DNA from: Erysipelotrichaceae bacterium
Lineage (GTDB): Bacteria > Bacillota_I > Bacilli_A > Erysipelotrichales > Erysipelotrichaceae
DNA length: 64,000 nt
Direction of reading: 5' to 3'
Assembly (NCBI GenBank): GCA_015058845.1
Contig: SVBO01000004.1
Location: 41,128 to 105,127 of the forward strand
In this document: piece after piece, positions 54,614-62,776 of the stretch
Layout of the letters: each line of letters starts with the position of its first letter
Position numbering within the stretch: position 1 is the stretch's first letter
The notes under the pieces: generated by a model
Told to the model about the DNA's origin: nothing
Database searches by the model: none
Seen by the model: only the letters and a program-made list of their open reading frames with translations
Program-made: the position numbers and the translations under genes

Positions 54614-55102
54614 ATGAGGAAGTTATTATATGTTGTTTTGATGGGAGTACTTGTTACACTGAGTGCTTGTAGTAGTTCGAATACTACACAGCAGGGTGGT
54701 GTGGGTATGACGCAAGTTGTTAATCCTGTTCGTAATGTAGATTCTTTAGAGGATGTGAATGCTGCTATTGGATGCAAGATCTATCCTGTAGAGGAATATA
54801 GTGTGAGTGATGAGAGATTCTATGTGATCAATGATTCTGTTGGTGGATACGCGTTTGTGATCGATGGGGTTTCGTATACTTTACGTGCTGCTAGGACTAC
54901 TGAAGATATTTCTGGTGTGTATTATGAGGGAATGTCTTTGGGTGAGTATGCAGAGGAGAATGGAACAGATTCTTTGGTAAGTGTTGGTAGTATGTGGATC
55001 CGTTGGTTTGATGGTGATATGCAGTATTCTTTGTATAGTGATGATGAGAATGCAGAGGATATTGATACACTAAGTGCTATTAAAGAGAGTTTAATGAAGT
55101 AA
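54614..55102 (+). CDS. lipoprotein, unknown
   Basis: A 162-residue secreted lipoprotein (lipobox LSAC, Cys19). The mature domain (NPVRNVDSLEDVNAAIG, then YVINDSVGGYAFVIDGVSYTL and EDISGVY) belongs to a common set of uncharacterised Firmicutes lipoproteins. It begins 11 nt after the HNH gene, so may share its transcript. No catalytic motif. Confidence 0.78.
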   Translation: MRKLLYVVLMGVLVTLSACSSSNTTQQGGVGMTQVVNPVRNVDSLEDVNAAIGCKIYPVEEYSVSDERFYVINDSVGGYAFVIDGVSYTLRAARTTEDISGVYYEGMSLGEYAEENGTDSLVSVGSMWIRWFDGDMQYSLYSDDENAEDIDTLSAIKESLMK

Positions 55103-55103
55103 A

Positions 55104-55143
55104 GAAAAGGGTATAGTGATGATCACTATACCCCGTTTTATTT
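55104..55143. terminator. bidirectional terminator
   Basis: An 11-bp perfect stem (55109-55119, 55123-55133), GGGTATAGTGA with its complement, 3-nt loop, T-rich on both sides. It separates the plus-strand accessory genes from divIC. Confidence 0.85.
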
Positions 55144-55475
55144 TATTTAGATGGTAGATAGAATACTTTCTCTCCGTCTTTTGTTAGAAGATATTGACCT
55201 CTAGCATATCGAGTCACATACTTAGGATCCTCTAACTTAGCCTTCTCATTTGCTAATTGCTCTGTCTCCTCTTGTAATACCTTCAACATTTCTTCAGAAA
55301 CAGCGATCTCTTCCTTCAACATTACCATCGTATATACTTCCTTAGCAGTACAATACATAAAGTATGCTGAAGCTGCAAATAAGCACACAGATAAGATCAG
55401 AGATAGGGTACTAAGAGCCTTAGAGTGTTTTAATTTTCTTTTCTTAGTAGTCTTTTGGTTCTTTGTTTCTGGCAT
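55143..55475 (-). CDS. divIC: septum formation protein DivIC/FtsB
   Basis: A 110-residue bitopic protein: basic N-terminus, one membrane helix (about 22-42), an extracellular coiled coil (50-85) and the conserved end YVTRYARGQYLLTKDGEKVF. It works with FtsL/DivIB in the divisome. It overlaps yabQ by 46 nt, and AAGGAG lies upstream of its ATG. The Bacillus order yabP-yabQ-divIC is kept. Confidence 0.93.
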   Translation of the reverse strand: MPETKNQKTTKKRKLKHSKALSTLSLILSVCLFAASAYFMYCTAKEVYTMVMLKEEIAVSEEMLKVLQEETEQLANEKAKLEDPKYVTRYARGQYLLTKDGEKVFYLPSK

Positions 55476-55867
55476 ATCTTATGTCTCCTTGTTTTACTGT
55501 GCTCTATTATTATAACAGAAAATTTAGCATGAGCAAAGTGGATAGGGTATAAAATGATACGCAATATCTTTAAAATTTGCTCAAATGCTGACAAGAATAG
55601 CACAGAATAATACCGATCATAGAGAAATATACCGAAAACAAAGATGATCCACACGTATATATTGAATATAGCATAATTGATCTTATACATCCCTTTGTAC
55701 ACAATATACATAAGAAAGAATTGTATACCTATATCTAATAAGATAGAGAGTTTGTATTTCTGAATAGCCTGACATATACGATTATAGAAGGATAGAGCAA
55801 AGGCATAGAACCAACCAGCAAATAGCATATATACAATCGCTAATAACTGATCAGGAAACAAGATCAT
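55430..55867 (-). CDS. yabQ: spore cortex protein YabQ
   Basis: A 145-residue membrane protein with four to five hydrophobic segments and a basic C-terminus. It overlaps yabP by 4 nt (ATGA) and divIC by 46 nt. Sequence similarity to YabQ is weak by eye, so the name rests mainly on order and topology. YabQ localises to the forespore outer membrane and is needed for the cortex. Confidence 0.75.
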   Translation of the reverse strand: MILFPDQLLAIVYMLFAGWFYAFALSFYNRICQAIQKYKLSILLDIGIQFFLMYIVYKGMYKINYAIFNIYVWIIFVFGIFLYDRYYSVLFLSAFEQILKILRIILYPIHFAHAKFSVIIIEHSKTRRHKICQKQRTKRLLRKEN

Positions 55868-56157
55868 TTAAATAACTTACCCCAAACATTCTCCTTTTCA
55901 CTCTTTTTATTAGCTAGATAGCGGATCGCATCGATCAGACCCTTAATGATCACCTCTCCACGCTCGGTATCTAACTTACCCAAAACAAGCTCATTCCCTT
56001 CGATCAACATCCACCCTTGCGATGTTTCCATTAGAAACTCTTTATTATCAAAACTATCTATCTGTTTTACTCCAGTGATCTCTAGTACCTTACGATCCTT
56101 TAAAACAATATTATGATACGGATTCGCATCAAACTTTAAGGGATTATTATTCTCCAT
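55864..56157 (-). CDS. yabP: sporulation protein YabP
   Basis: A 97-residue YabP/YqfC-family protein from ATG 56157 (AAGGAGG upstream). Family marks: NIVLKDRKVLEITGVKQIDSF and FLMETSQGWMLIEG (beta-rich). It is made under sporulation control in Bacillus. It pairs with YabQ. The longer open frame adds 8 residues with no ribosome site. Confidence 0.9.
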   Translation of the reverse strand: MENNNPLKFDANPYHNIVLKDRKVLEITGVKQIDSFDNKEFLMETSQGWMLIEGNELVLGKLDTERGEVIIKGLIDAIRYLANKKSEKENVWGKLFK

Positions 56158-56214
56158 ACAAATACCTCCTTGCTGTTTCATTGTATGTAGTCTGTACGTA
56201 TATTATGATTATAG

Positions 56215-56244
56215 TTGTCATGAATTTATGAGATATGGTATACT
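56215..56244 (+). promoter_or_regulatory. promoter of the 56.3-kb lipoprotein gene
   Basis: -35 TTGTCA (56215-56220), 18 nt, extended -10 TGGTATACT ending at 56244; transcription from about 56251 gives a short leader. Confidence 0.5.
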
Positions 56245-56264
56245 GCTGATAAGAGGTGATATAT

Positions 56265-56639
56265 ATGAGAAGATTATCTATTTACTCGATCATTCTATGT
56301 ATTTGTTTGGTATTACTTACGGGTTGTGGTAAGAAAGAAAATCTACTTACTGGTAGATATGCGATCGATAATTTGATCTATGAGATCAATTATGAGTTTG
56401 ATGAAGATAAGAATGTGAATGTGAAGTTAGTGACTGCTGGTTATGTAGCAATCAATGAGATGGGTACGTATCAGATCAATGAAGAGGGAAATATGATCAC
56501 ATTGACATTCCCTGATCATATCCAAAGTCTTGGGAATTTCTCATTTACACTTCCTAACCTAAGTGGAGAATATCCTCTTGTTAAAGGTGAAGGATATATC
56601 CAAATAGGAGATATGCAGTATAATAAAGTAACAGAATAA
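56265..56639 (+). CDS. lipoprotein, unknown, inserted in the yab cluster
   Basis: A 124-residue lipoprotein from ATG 56265 (GAGGTGATATAT upstream), lipobox LTGC (Cys21). The mature part is a small beta-sheet domain (YAIDNLIYEINYEFDED onward), likely a lipocalin-like or similar fold. No family named. It sits on the opposite strand within the otherwise conserved rqcP-yabP gap. Confidence 0.72.
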   Translation: MRRLSIYSIILCICLVLLTGCGKKENLLTGRYAIDNLIYEINYEFDEDKNVNVKLVTAGYVAINEMGTYQINEEGNMITLTFPDHIQSLGNFSFTLPNLSGEYPLVKGEGYIQIGDMQYNKVTE

Positions 56640-56643
56640 ACAA

Positions 56644-56680
56644 AAGAACAGTGCTACAATCCGTAACACTGTTTTACTTT
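56644..56680. terminator. bidirectional terminator
   Basis: Stem AACAGTG / CACTGTT extended by TAC / GTA (56647-56673), T-rich flanks, between convergent lipoprotein genes. Confidence 0.75.
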
Positions 56681-56682
56681 AC

Positions 56683-57054
56683 CTATTCAAACTCACCAGA
56701 CCAATCACCAATACCACCCATCTCAATGATATTTGTATATCCAAGCTCTACTAACTTCTCACTAGCCTGTCTACTACGATTTCCACTACGACAATATACA
56801 AAGATCAATTGTTCTTTATCAGGAAGAGCATCGATCTCTTCTGTACCAATAGACTCATTAGGAATATTCATAGCTCCTAAGATATGCTTTTCATTATATT
56901 CCTCTAAGGTACGAACATCCAAGATCACATAATCACTCTCATTCTCCATGAGATCCATAGCATCATTCATACTCATTTGTGTATATGTATTTTGACTACT
57001 CGTACAACTCACTAGACCAAACATCGCTAGAAACATTAATATTACTCTCTTCAT
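56683..57054 (-). CDS. rhodanese-like lipoprotein
   Basis: A 123-residue lipoprotein from ATG 57054 (AAGGAG upstream), lipobox LVSC (Cys17). A single rhodanese domain: ILDVRTLEEYNEKHILGA and the active-site loop YCRSGNRS with catalytic Cys. It is an extracytoplasmic sulfur-transfer or phosphatase-like protein. Second lipoprotein inserted between rqcP and yabP. Confidence 0.92.
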   Translation of the reverse strand: MKRVILMFLAMFGLVSCTSSQNTYTQMSMNDAMDLMENESDYVILDVRTLEEYNEKHILGAMNIPNESIGTEEIDALPDKEQLIFVYCRSGNRSRQASEKLVELGYTNIIEMGGIGDWSGEFE

Positions 57055-57122
57055 ATATCTCACTCCTTATTTACCTATAGTATACCTAACTCTTTATAGA
57101 ATCTCTACTTATATGCTTACAT

Positions 57123-57146
57123 TGAAAAGAGAGATATCTCTATCTC
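57123..57146 (-). terminator. terminator after rqcP
   Basis: Minus-strand stem GAGATA / TATCTC with loop GAGA, then TCTTTTC, adjoining the rqcP stop. Confidence 0.55.
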
Positions 57147-57147
57147 C

Positions 57148-57408
57148 CTAAGCACTAATATACTCTTCTCCTAAGATCTCATACATCTGATCCGCATCCT
57201 CTTTACGAGCATTCTCTTTGATCATTAATACCTTAACAGTCAATTTCTTCTGACCAAATACCACTTCAATAATATCATCTACTTTTACTTGATATGCTGG
57301 CTTAGCACTCTTGCCATTCACATACACTCTCTCATTGACAGCCATTTCTTTAGAAACACTTCTTCTCTTTAAAATACGAGCTACCTTTAAATACTTATCT
57401 AAACGCAT
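57148..57408 (-). CDS. rqcP: ribosome quality control factor RqcP (S4 domain, YabO)
   Basis: An 86-residue S4-domain protein from ATG 57408 (GAGGT upstream). MRLDKYLKVARILKRRSVSKE and VYVNGKSAKPAYQVKVDD are the S4 RNA-binding core. In Bacillus YabO/RqcP works with RqcH in alanine tailing of stalled nascent chains on 50S subunits. Gene order mfd-spoVT-rqcP matches. Confidence 0.9.
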   Translation of the reverse strand: MRLDKYLKVARILKRRSVSKEMAVNERVYVNGKSAKPAYQVKVDDIIEVVFGQKKLTVKVLMIKENARKEDADQMYEILGEEYISA

Positions 57409-57439
57409 ACTGCAATACCTCACATTCTATACTACTATT

Positions 57440-57961
57440 CTACACCTCTTGTTGCTTTGTGACAATCTTAGAAATCACTTGAACTAACTCAATATCTCTC
57501 TCTGTGATCACTCTCTCATCTTCTAATAACACAAAGGCTCCAAATAGATCACTATTCACGATAATAGGGCTGATATATCCACTCATATTTACCTTAGAGT
57601 TGATATTGATTGGGATCTCTTTAAACTTTGTATTCACTCGATCATTTAAATATTGCTTGATATTCCGAGATACTGGATATTCAAAGTATTCTTGTACTTT
57701 CTTTCCATATCCTGTGATCACCATTTCCTCAAAGACATAGAGTATCGTATTATCTAGTGATTCTTGTAGGGTCTGACAGATCTTCTCGATATCATGTGCG
57801 ATCCCATTGATCAGAGAATACTTCTCTAACAAGATCCGATTTCCTTCTACAAAGAATTCTATACTATCTCCTTCTCTGATCTTGAATGTCTTACGGATCT
57901 CTTTGGGTATCACTAATCGACCTAGTTCATCGATGCGACGCACTATACCAGTAGCTTTCAT
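57440..57961 (-). CDS. spoVT: stage V sporulation protein T, AbrB-family regulator
   Basis: A 173-residue protein. Residues 1-50 are the swapped-hairpin AbrB DNA-binding domain (MKATGIVRRIDELGRLVIPK, EIRKTFKIREGD), and 55-173 are the GAF-like ligand domain, the SpoVT layout. In spore formers it tunes late forespore genes. GGAGG precedes the ATG. It follows mfd, as in Bacillus, with a terminator between. Confidence 0.93.
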   Translation of the reverse strand: MKATGIVRRIDELGRLVIPKEIRKTFKIREGDSIEFFVEGNRILLEKYSLINGIAHDIEKICQTLQESLDNTILYVFEEMVITGYGKKVQEYFEYPVSRNIKQYLNDRVNTKFKEIPININSKVNMSGYISPIIVNSDLFGAFVLLEDERVITERDIELVQVISKIVTKQQEV

Positions 57962-58002
57962 ATATATATTTCCTCCATTTACATATCTTGTTTAACTGCT
58001 GT

Positions 58003-58032
58003 TAGTATCTGTAAATCATTAGAATCTATACA
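58003..58032 (-). promoter_or_regulatory. sigma-G-like promoter candidate for spoVT
   Basis: Minus strand: TGTATA (58032-58027), 17 nt, GATACTA (58009-58003), close to the forespore sigma-F/G type (GMATR and CATNMTA). It lies 42 nt before the start codon. Suggestive only. Confidence 0.3.
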
Positions 58033-58044
58033 CTAATGCCTAGT

Positions 58045-58070
58045 GAAAACAGCGTCTTGATAGACGCTGC
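58045..58070 (-). terminator. terminator of mfd
   Basis: Stem CAGCGTCT / AGACGCTG (58050-58057, 58062-58069), followed by TTTTC on the minus strand, just after the mfd stop. Confidence 0.85.
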
Positions 58071-58074
58071 TTCT

Positions 58075-61000
58075 TTATACCTTATTTAACTTACCACTCT
58101 CGATCATACTTAAAATATGGATCGCTTGATTCAACATTTGATTACCCTTAGGGATCTGGATCGTGATCTTATTACTACTATACTTGATCTTGATAGAACG
58201 AGAGATCTCATTCATCACTTCAAATAACTTCAAGCCATCTAATGTAACAGTCGTATTACTTGTCAGAGTCACTTCTAAGTAATTACCTTGTTCCTTATAC
58301 CCATCTACTAACTGTAAAGACATGAATATTTCTAGTAACTTCTTCTCGAATAATAATGTTACATTCTTAGGTAACTTACCATATCTATCTACTACTTCCT
58401 CTTGTAGATTCTTTAAACCTGCTAGAGAAGACACCTTATCGATGCGTTGATATAGAGTGATCTTCTGTAGATCTTCTTGCTCGAACTTCTGTGGTAGATA
58501 AGCATCCACCTTGATATTGGCCTTAGCAATGATCTCTTTTTCTTCACTCTCACCTTTCTTCTCCTTGATTGCATGAGATAGCATATCGATATACATATCC
58601 ATACCTACCGTATCAATGAAACCAGCTTGCTCACTACCAAGCATATCCCCAGCCCCACGAATAGCCAAGTCACGCATAGCGATCTTATATCCACTACCTA
58701 ATTGTGTAAAGTCTTTGATCGACTGTAATCTCTTCATAGCAGTTTCATTCAATACTTTCTCTGGAGTATATAGTAAGTAAGCATAGGCTAGACGATCACT
58801 TCTACCTACACGTCCCTTGATCTGGTATAGCTGTGATAGACCAAAGTGGTCAGCATCTTCAATGAGGATCGTATTGGCATTTGGTATATCGATACCTGTT
58901 TCAATGATCGTTGTACATACTAGTATAGAGAACTCATTATTCATGAACTTCTCCATCACATCCTCGATCTCCTCACGACTCATCTTACCATGCGCTACAC
59001 CTACACGACTACCAGGAATATCTTTCTCGATCTTTCTAGCAACTTCATAGATCCTACTCACTCTATTATATAAATAGAATACTTGCCCATCTCTAGCTAA
59101 CTCTCTTTCGATCACTTCCTTAATAATACTATCATTCTTCTCGATCACATATGTCTGAATAGGCATACGGTTCTTAGGAGGAGTATCTAATTGAGACAGT
59201 GATCTGATCCCTACTAGACTCATTTGCATAGTACGTGGAATAGGAGTAGCGGATAGACTTAATACATCGATTCCATTCTTTAATTCCTTGATCTTTTCTT
59301 TATGTTCTACTCCAAAGCGTTGTTCTTCGTCGATCACTAATAGACCTAGATCATTGAATATAAAGTCTTGTGATAACATTCTATGCGTACCGATCAAAAT
59401 ATCGATCTCATGATTCCGTAGTCTTTGAATGATCTCTTTTTGTTTCTTAGGTTCTACGAAACGATTGACTAAGGCTACTGTAATAGGATACTTCTCGAAT
59501 CTCTTCTTGAATGTTTCATAATGTTGTCTAGATAGGATGGTAGTAGGGCATAGGAAGGCTACTTGCTTATGATCTACTACAGCCTTAAATGCAGCTCTGA
59601 TCGCTACTTCAGTCTTACCAAAGCCTACATCTCCACATAGTAGTCTTTCCATAGGCTTACTACTTTCCATATCTTTCTTGATCTCATTAACTGCATTTTG
59701 CTGATCATTGGTTAACACATAGTCGAAATCTTCTTCAAACTCTTGTTGCATAACAGTATCCTTGGAGAATGCGAAACCGATTTGTTCTTCACGTAAGGCA
59801 TATAGTTTTACTAGTCTTTCCGCTAGATCATTTACCTTCTCTTGAATACGTTTCTTAGTCTTTTCCCATTCATTACTTCCTAGTTTATGGATCTTAGGAA
59901 CAGCTCCCTCTTTCCCCGTAAACTTACGTACTAGGGAGAATTGTTCTAATGGGACTAATAATACATCATTACCTTTATAAGCCACTTGTAAGAAATCCTT
60001 ATGGATCCCATCGATCTCCTTAGTAATGATCCCTAAGTATTGACCAATCCCATATTGCTCATGTACAACATAATCCCCATGATGTAACTCTTGGTAATGC
60101 TTGATCACATCTGCTTCTTTAAACTTATTCGCATATCTAGCAATACGTGGTTTCTTTTGGAATAATTCTTTCGAAGTGACTACTAATACCTTTTCAGTAA
60201 TAGCTTCGAAACCTTCTTCAAAAGTATACTCTAGTACAAATAATCCTGTATCTCTTTGTAGTAGATCTTCTTCTTTCCAAAGTGGTAATGTAGTATTGTC
60301 TAAGACATAATTACGTACTTGCTTACGATCACTTTCATTAGGTAAGGCTAGTACTACTTTATACTTACTAGACTTCTCGATCAATAGATCCATCATAGAA
60401 GGGAAAGTAGCAGCTTGTAATGTTAATGGTAGGAATGAGGATGGTACATATGTATCTTTCTTAGCAAAGGTATCTATTGGTATCATTGGATATCGATAGA
60501 TGATATTTTCTAAAGCATGGTATTGTTTCAAGATCAGTAATGATTTATTTTCTTCATATAACTCTTGCATATAAACAAGAGTTTCTTCGAATAATTGTTT
60601 ATAAGAGGATTGTATCTCATCAAATGAACTTAAGATCTTAATAGAATCTGTACAGTAATCTAGTAGAGAATATGTTTGATCTAGTAAGGAATAATATTTA
60701 TATAAACTAGGTTCACTATAACCATTTCTTAAAAGATCCATCTCTGATTCTACTGTAGATCTTAGTATTTGTTTCTCTTCACTATCTTTATTAGAAAGTT
60801 TCTCTAACATGATAGTAGTTTGTTTCGTTATACTTTCTACTTCTTCTTGCGTAAACATGATCTCATTGGCTGGTGTGATCACGGCTTCTTGTACTATTTG
60901 TTTTGTTCTTTGTGAGATGGTATCGAAGTAACGGATACTTTCGATCTCTTCATCAAAGAATTCTATTCTAAGAGGATGTTCATGGTTCAGTGCGAATACA

Positions 61001-61542
61001 TCGATGATCCCTCCACGCATTGCAAATGTCATGGGTTGGTCTACTTTAGCTGTGTATTGATATCCTGCATTATATAGTTTTTCTTTCAATGTATCCATAC
61101 TGTAGCATTCACCACATTTGATATATAGAGTCTTATCTTTATAAGTAGTAGGACTTGGTAGATAGCGTAATAGGGCAGTAGTATGGGTAATGATCACTTT
61201 CTTATGAGATGTATCATAGAGTAATTTAGCTAAGCTTTCATTACGTGTAACACTCATTTCTGGAGAAGAGGCTACGGCTTCTACTCTAAGTGATTCGTCT
61301 ACTGCATAATAGATCACATCTTCTTCTTGTAGTAATTGTGTGATCTGAGAATAGAAACGTTGGGCTTGGAATAGGTTCTTTTTTACGATTAATAGAGAGG
61401 TTTGAGAAAGTTGAAAAGCCGACGCTACACAAAGAGCCTCGGTATTGATTTCTAATAGTTGTAGTTTCTGATTACTATTGCCTAGTAATGCTTGGGTATA
61501 AGGATCGTTTTGGAATAATGTAAGTAAGTTCTTATTTTCCAT
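58075..61542 (-). CDS. mfd: transcription-repair coupling factor
   Basis: A 1155-residue Mfd. The N-terminal UvrB-homology module is followed by the RNA-polymerase-interacting CarD-like domain (HHGDYVVHEQYGIGQYLG, near residue 490), then the translocase: Walker A GDVGFGKT near 633-640, DEEQ as the DExx box, QIKGRVGR as motif VI. It removes stalled polymerase and recruits UvrA. The C-terminal TRCF domain is present. It overlaps pth by 11 nt. Confidence 0.97.
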   Translation of the reverse strand: MENKNLLTLFQNDPYTQALLGNSNQKLQLLEINTEALCVASAFQLSQTSLLIVKKNLFQAQRFYSQITQLLQEEDVIYYAVDESLRVEAVASSPEMSVTRNESLAKLLYDTSHKKVIITHTTALLRYLPSPTTYKDKTLYIKCGECYSMDTLKEKLYNAGYQYTAKVDQPMTFAMRGGIIDVFALNHEHPLRIEFFDEEIESIRYFDTISQRTKQIVQEAVITPANEIMFTQEEVESITKQTTIMLEKLSNKDSEEKQILRSTVESEMDLLRNGYSEPSLYKYYSLLDQTYSLLDYCTDSIKILSSFDEIQSSYKQLFEETLVYMQELYEENKSLLILKQYHALENIIYRYPMIPIDTFAKKDTYVPSSFLPLTLQAATFPSMMDLLIEKSSKYKVVLALPNESDRKQVRNYVLDNTTLPLWKEEDLLQRDTGLFVLEYTFEEGFEAITEKVLVVTSKELFQKKPRIARYANKFKEADVIKHYQELHHGDYVVHEQYGIGQYLGIITKEIDGIHKDFLQVAYKGNDVLLVPLEQFSLVRKFTGKEGAVPKIHKLGSNEWEKTKKRIQEKVNDLAERLVKLYALREEQIGFAFSKDTVMQQEFEEDFDYVLTNDQQNAVNEIKKDMESSKPMERLLCGDVGFGKTEVAIRAAFKAVVDHKQVAFLCPTTILSRQHYETFKKRFEKYPITVALVNRFVEPKKQKEIIQRLRNHEIDILIGTHRMLSQDFIFNDLGLLVIDEEQRFGVEHKEKIKELKNGIDVLSLSATPIPRTMQMSLVGIRSLSQLDTPPKNRMPIQTYVIEKNDSIIKEVIERELARDGQVFYLYNRVSRIYEVARKIEKDIPGSRVGVAHGKMSREEIEDVMEKFMNNEFSILVCTTIIETGIDIPNANTILIEDADHFGLSQLYQIKGRVGRSDRLAYAYLLYTPEKVLNETAMKRLQSIKDFTQLGSGYKIAMRDLAIRGAGDMLGSEQAGFIDTVGMDMYIDMLSHAIKEKKGESEEKEIIAKANIKVDAYLPQKFEQEDLQKITLYQRIDKVSSLAGLKNLQEEVVDRYGKLPKNVTLLFEKKLLEIFMSLQLVDGYKEQGNYLEVTLTSNTTVTLDGLKLFEVMNEISRSIKIKYSSNKITIQIPKGNQMLNQAIHILSMIESGKLNKV

Positions 61543-62092
61543 TGTATTTATTCATGACCTTATCAAATGGTGTTGTGATACTTTCAATAGCGGCATCTGC
61601 TGCATTCTTTACAGCTACCATGAAGGTCTCTTTCTCATCTTTACTGAAATTAGATAATACAAAGTCAGCCATATTCTTACCATTATTACTTCCGATCCCT
61701 ACTCTAATACGATCGAATTCTTGTGTATGTAGATGGGCAATGATATTCTTGATACCATTTTGACCACCTGCACTCCCTTGTCTTCTTAAACGGATCTTTC
61801 CTAATTCAGTATCTTTATCATCATAGATCACTAGTAGATCCTTGATATCGATACGATAGAAATCCATGATCGCATGTACAGCTTCTCCGGATAAGTTCAT
61901 GAAGGTTGTTGGTTTTAGAAGATAGACTGTCTCTCCTTTATAGTTTCCCTTAGCTACAAGACCTTTAAACTTAGATACAGAGAAAGATAGATTTAATTTC
62001 TCAGCGATCTCATCCATTGTCTTATATCCAGCATTATGTCTAGTATTCTCATATTCTTTTCCGGGATTTCCTAGTCCTACTATTAATTTCAT
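61532..62092 (-). CDS. pth: peptidyl-tRNA hydrolase
   Basis: A 186-residue Pth that frees peptidyl-tRNA. GLGNPGKEYENTRHNAGY is at 6-23, with catalytic His20, and FMNLSGEAV holds Asn68-type residues, DDKDTELG follows. It precedes mfd as in Bacillus (spoVC-mfd) and overlaps it by 11 nt. Confidence 0.96.
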   Translation of the reverse strand: MKLIVGLGNPGKEYENTRHNAGYKTMDEIAEKLNLSFSVSKFKGLVAKGNYKGETVYLLKPTTFMNLSGEAVHAIMDFYRIDIKDLLVIYDDKDTELGKIRLRRQGSAGGQNGIKNIIAHLHTQEFDRIRVGIGSNNGKNMADFVLSNFSKDEKETFMVAVKNAADAAIESITTPFDKVMNKYNGK

Positions 62093-62112
62093 TGATATAC
62101 CTCCTATCAGAG

Positions 62113-62154
62113 TTTTAAAAAGTGGAATAAATACTGCTACTTACTCCACTTTTT
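62113..62154 (-). terminator. terminator of the rnpA-yidC-jag operon
   Basis: Perfect 10-bp arms AAAAAGTGGA / TCCACTTTTT (62117-62126, 62145-62154), 18-nt loop, followed by AAAA/TTTT flank on the minus strand. It separates the oriC-proximal operon from pth-mfd. Confidence 0.75.
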
Positions 62155-62158
62155 GCTA

Positions 62159-62776
62159 TTAGTTCTTATTTGGATCGTAAATGATCTTTAAGCGACGTTG
62201 TCCACGTTCTCCTTCACTCTCTGTACGAATATACTTCATATCAGATAGTAATTGATGGATCACTTTTCTCTCATCGCTTGGCATTGGATCTAATGTAGCA
62301 GAAGTCTTAGTTCTCACTACACTCTTTGCCACACGTTTAGCTAGAGCAGAGATCTTTCCATATCTCTCTTCTTTATAGTTATTGATATCAATAATAATAT
62401 CATAACGATGCTTAAAGTATCCACTAGTTGCATTTCTAACCACGATACTCATAGCTCTAAGTGTTTCTCCACCCTTACCGATCAAGATCGCATTGTTCTC
62501 AGCATTCAACATTACTTTGATTCTTTGTTCTTCAACAGTAACATCTACAGCTACTTCGATGTGTAGTCCTTCAAAGAATTGCTTGATATATGTTTCTACG
62601 AAAGATACTACATCATTGAAGCAATAAGCCTTGATCGTAGCACGACTACCCATTCCAAGGAATCCTGCTTTTTCTTCAAGTACTTCATATACTAATTCAC
62701 TCTCTGTAACACCCTTATCACGAGCTGCTACAGCTAATGCCTCAGTTACATTCTTTGCGCTATATTCTTTCATCAT
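62159..62776 (-). CDS. jag: KhpB/Jag RNA-binding protein
   Basis: A 205-residue protein with an N-terminal Jag-N domain (1-50), a KH-II domain (about 75-150, GKGGETLRAM) and a C-terminal R3H domain (ERKVIHQLLSDM). It binds RNA with KhpA and affects division and sRNA biology. Its ATG shares a base with the yidC stop. Standard partner of yidC. Confidence 0.95.
   Translation of the reverse strand: MMKEYSAKNVTEALAVAARDKGVTESELVYEVLEEKAGFLGMGSRATIKAYCFNDVVSFVETYIKQFFEGLHIEVAVDVTVEEQRIKVMLNAENNAILIGKGGETLRAMSIVVRNATSGYFKHRYDIIIDINNYKEERYGKISALAKRVAKSVVRTKTSATLDPMPSDERKVIHQLLSDMKYIRTESEGERGQRRLKIIYDPNKN

Noticed and set aside
54592..54777. Minus-strand frame over the HNH/lipoprotein boundary
   Set aside because: Antisense to two convincing genes, no ribosome site, no hydrophobic or domain pattern.
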